5,261 nt of DNA from Gammaproteobacteria bacterium (lineage in GTDB: Bacteria; Pseudomonadota; Gammaproteobacteria; UBA1113). The translations under genes were made by a program, and so were the position numbers. The notes below the pieces were generated by a model. It searched no databases, was not told the DNA's origin, and worked only from the letters and a program-made list of their open reading frames with translations. The stretch spans positions 1-5,261 of the forward strand of contig JAIELR010000108.1 in assembly GCA_019752835.1 (NCBI GenBank), in the 5' to 3' direction. This document shows, one piece after another, positions 5,090-5,261 of the stretch; the first letter of the stretch is position 1, and each line of letters starts with the position of its first letter.

Positions 5090-5261
5090 TATATCGAACA
5101 CAAGAATAAAGTCGATTAAACAACTAATTTAAAAAAATGAAAATAGACTCGAGATGAAAATTTGAAATTGAATGCAAAATTTTATCATTGACGGTTCAAT
5201 TGATTGGAAAAAAAATATTCTTTTCTAAAATGAGCGTATTGTTAGGTTGAGAAGAATGTAT
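5090..5261. other. AT-rich intergenic stretch with no supported gene
   Basis: These 172 bases hold no convincing coding region, RNA gene or strong terminator. Weak features only: AAAATTT (5157-5163) and AAATTTT (5177-5183) as an all-AT dyad; ATTGA-CGGT-TCAAT (5187-5200) as a small hairpin; and TTGACG (5188-5193), which could be a -35 element for a gene to the right. An ATG at 5256 is preceded by GAGAAG and may open such a gene, but only two codons are inside the window. Confidence 0.5.

Noticed and set aside
5157..5225. AT-rich dyads after the DUF305 gene as a terminator
   Set aside because: The arms are short and made only of A and T, with no GC stem followed by a T-run on either strand, so a rho-independent terminator is not supported.
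5230..5250. ATG at 5230 as the start of a gene to the right
   Set aside because: It meets an in-frame TGA after five more codons.
1..5261. CRISPR arrays, tRNA or rRNA genes, insertion sequences, attachment sites
   Set aside because: No direct-repeat arrays, terminal inverted repeats, transposase reading frames or RNA-gene signatures were seen on either strand.

Overview
The window holds a compact copper-handling locus. Six tightly packed genes run on the minus strand, and one divergent gene on the plus strand starts 117 bases from the first of them. The assignment rests on several independent signatures: a CsoR-type Cu(I) repressor with the full Cys-His-Cys ligand set, a Cu(I) P1B-type ATPase with CPC/YN/MxxSS membrane motifs, an HMA domain fused to a DsbD/TauE-like membrane domain, a histidine-free cupredoxin-like secreted protein, a DUF305 membrane protein, and a perfect 20-bp CsoR-like operator in the divergent promoter region.

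Organism: the DNA is moderately AT-rich, and the code looks standard because no in-frame TGA is needed and the DUF305 gene ends in TGA. No gene has a convincing Shine-Dalgarno sequence, and intergenic gaps are only 1-8 nt. This, together with the gene content as I remember it from Patescibacteria/CPR genomes (Parcubacteria-like), points to that group. The taxonomic call is an inference; nothing in the window is a direct phylogenetic marker.

Layout, in direction of minus-strand transcription (right to left): the operator/promoter lies at about 4508-4556. It is followed by csoR (4507-4232), an unrecognised two-helix membrane protein with a C-terminal Cys-x-Cys (4230-3976), copA (3974-1662), the HMA-DsbD_2-like fusion (1657-650), the cupredoxin-like protein (645-247), and a second membrane-anchored extracytoplasmic protein (238-1) that runs off the left edge. 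On the plus strand, a three-helix DUF305 protein occupies 4625-5089. After it come 172 AT-rich bases with no gene I can support.

Working model (inference): CsoR represses its own operon until it binds Cu(I). CopA then pumps Cu(I) out of the cytoplasm. The HMA-DsbD_2-like protein handles Cu(I) or thiol electrons at the membrane, and the two anchored extracytoplasmic proteins bind or pass on the metal outside. The small CxC protein and the DUF305 protein are candidate accessory copper-binding membrane proteins. No stand-alone CopZ chaperone is present; the only HMA modules are the single copies fused to CopA and to the DsbD_2-like protein.
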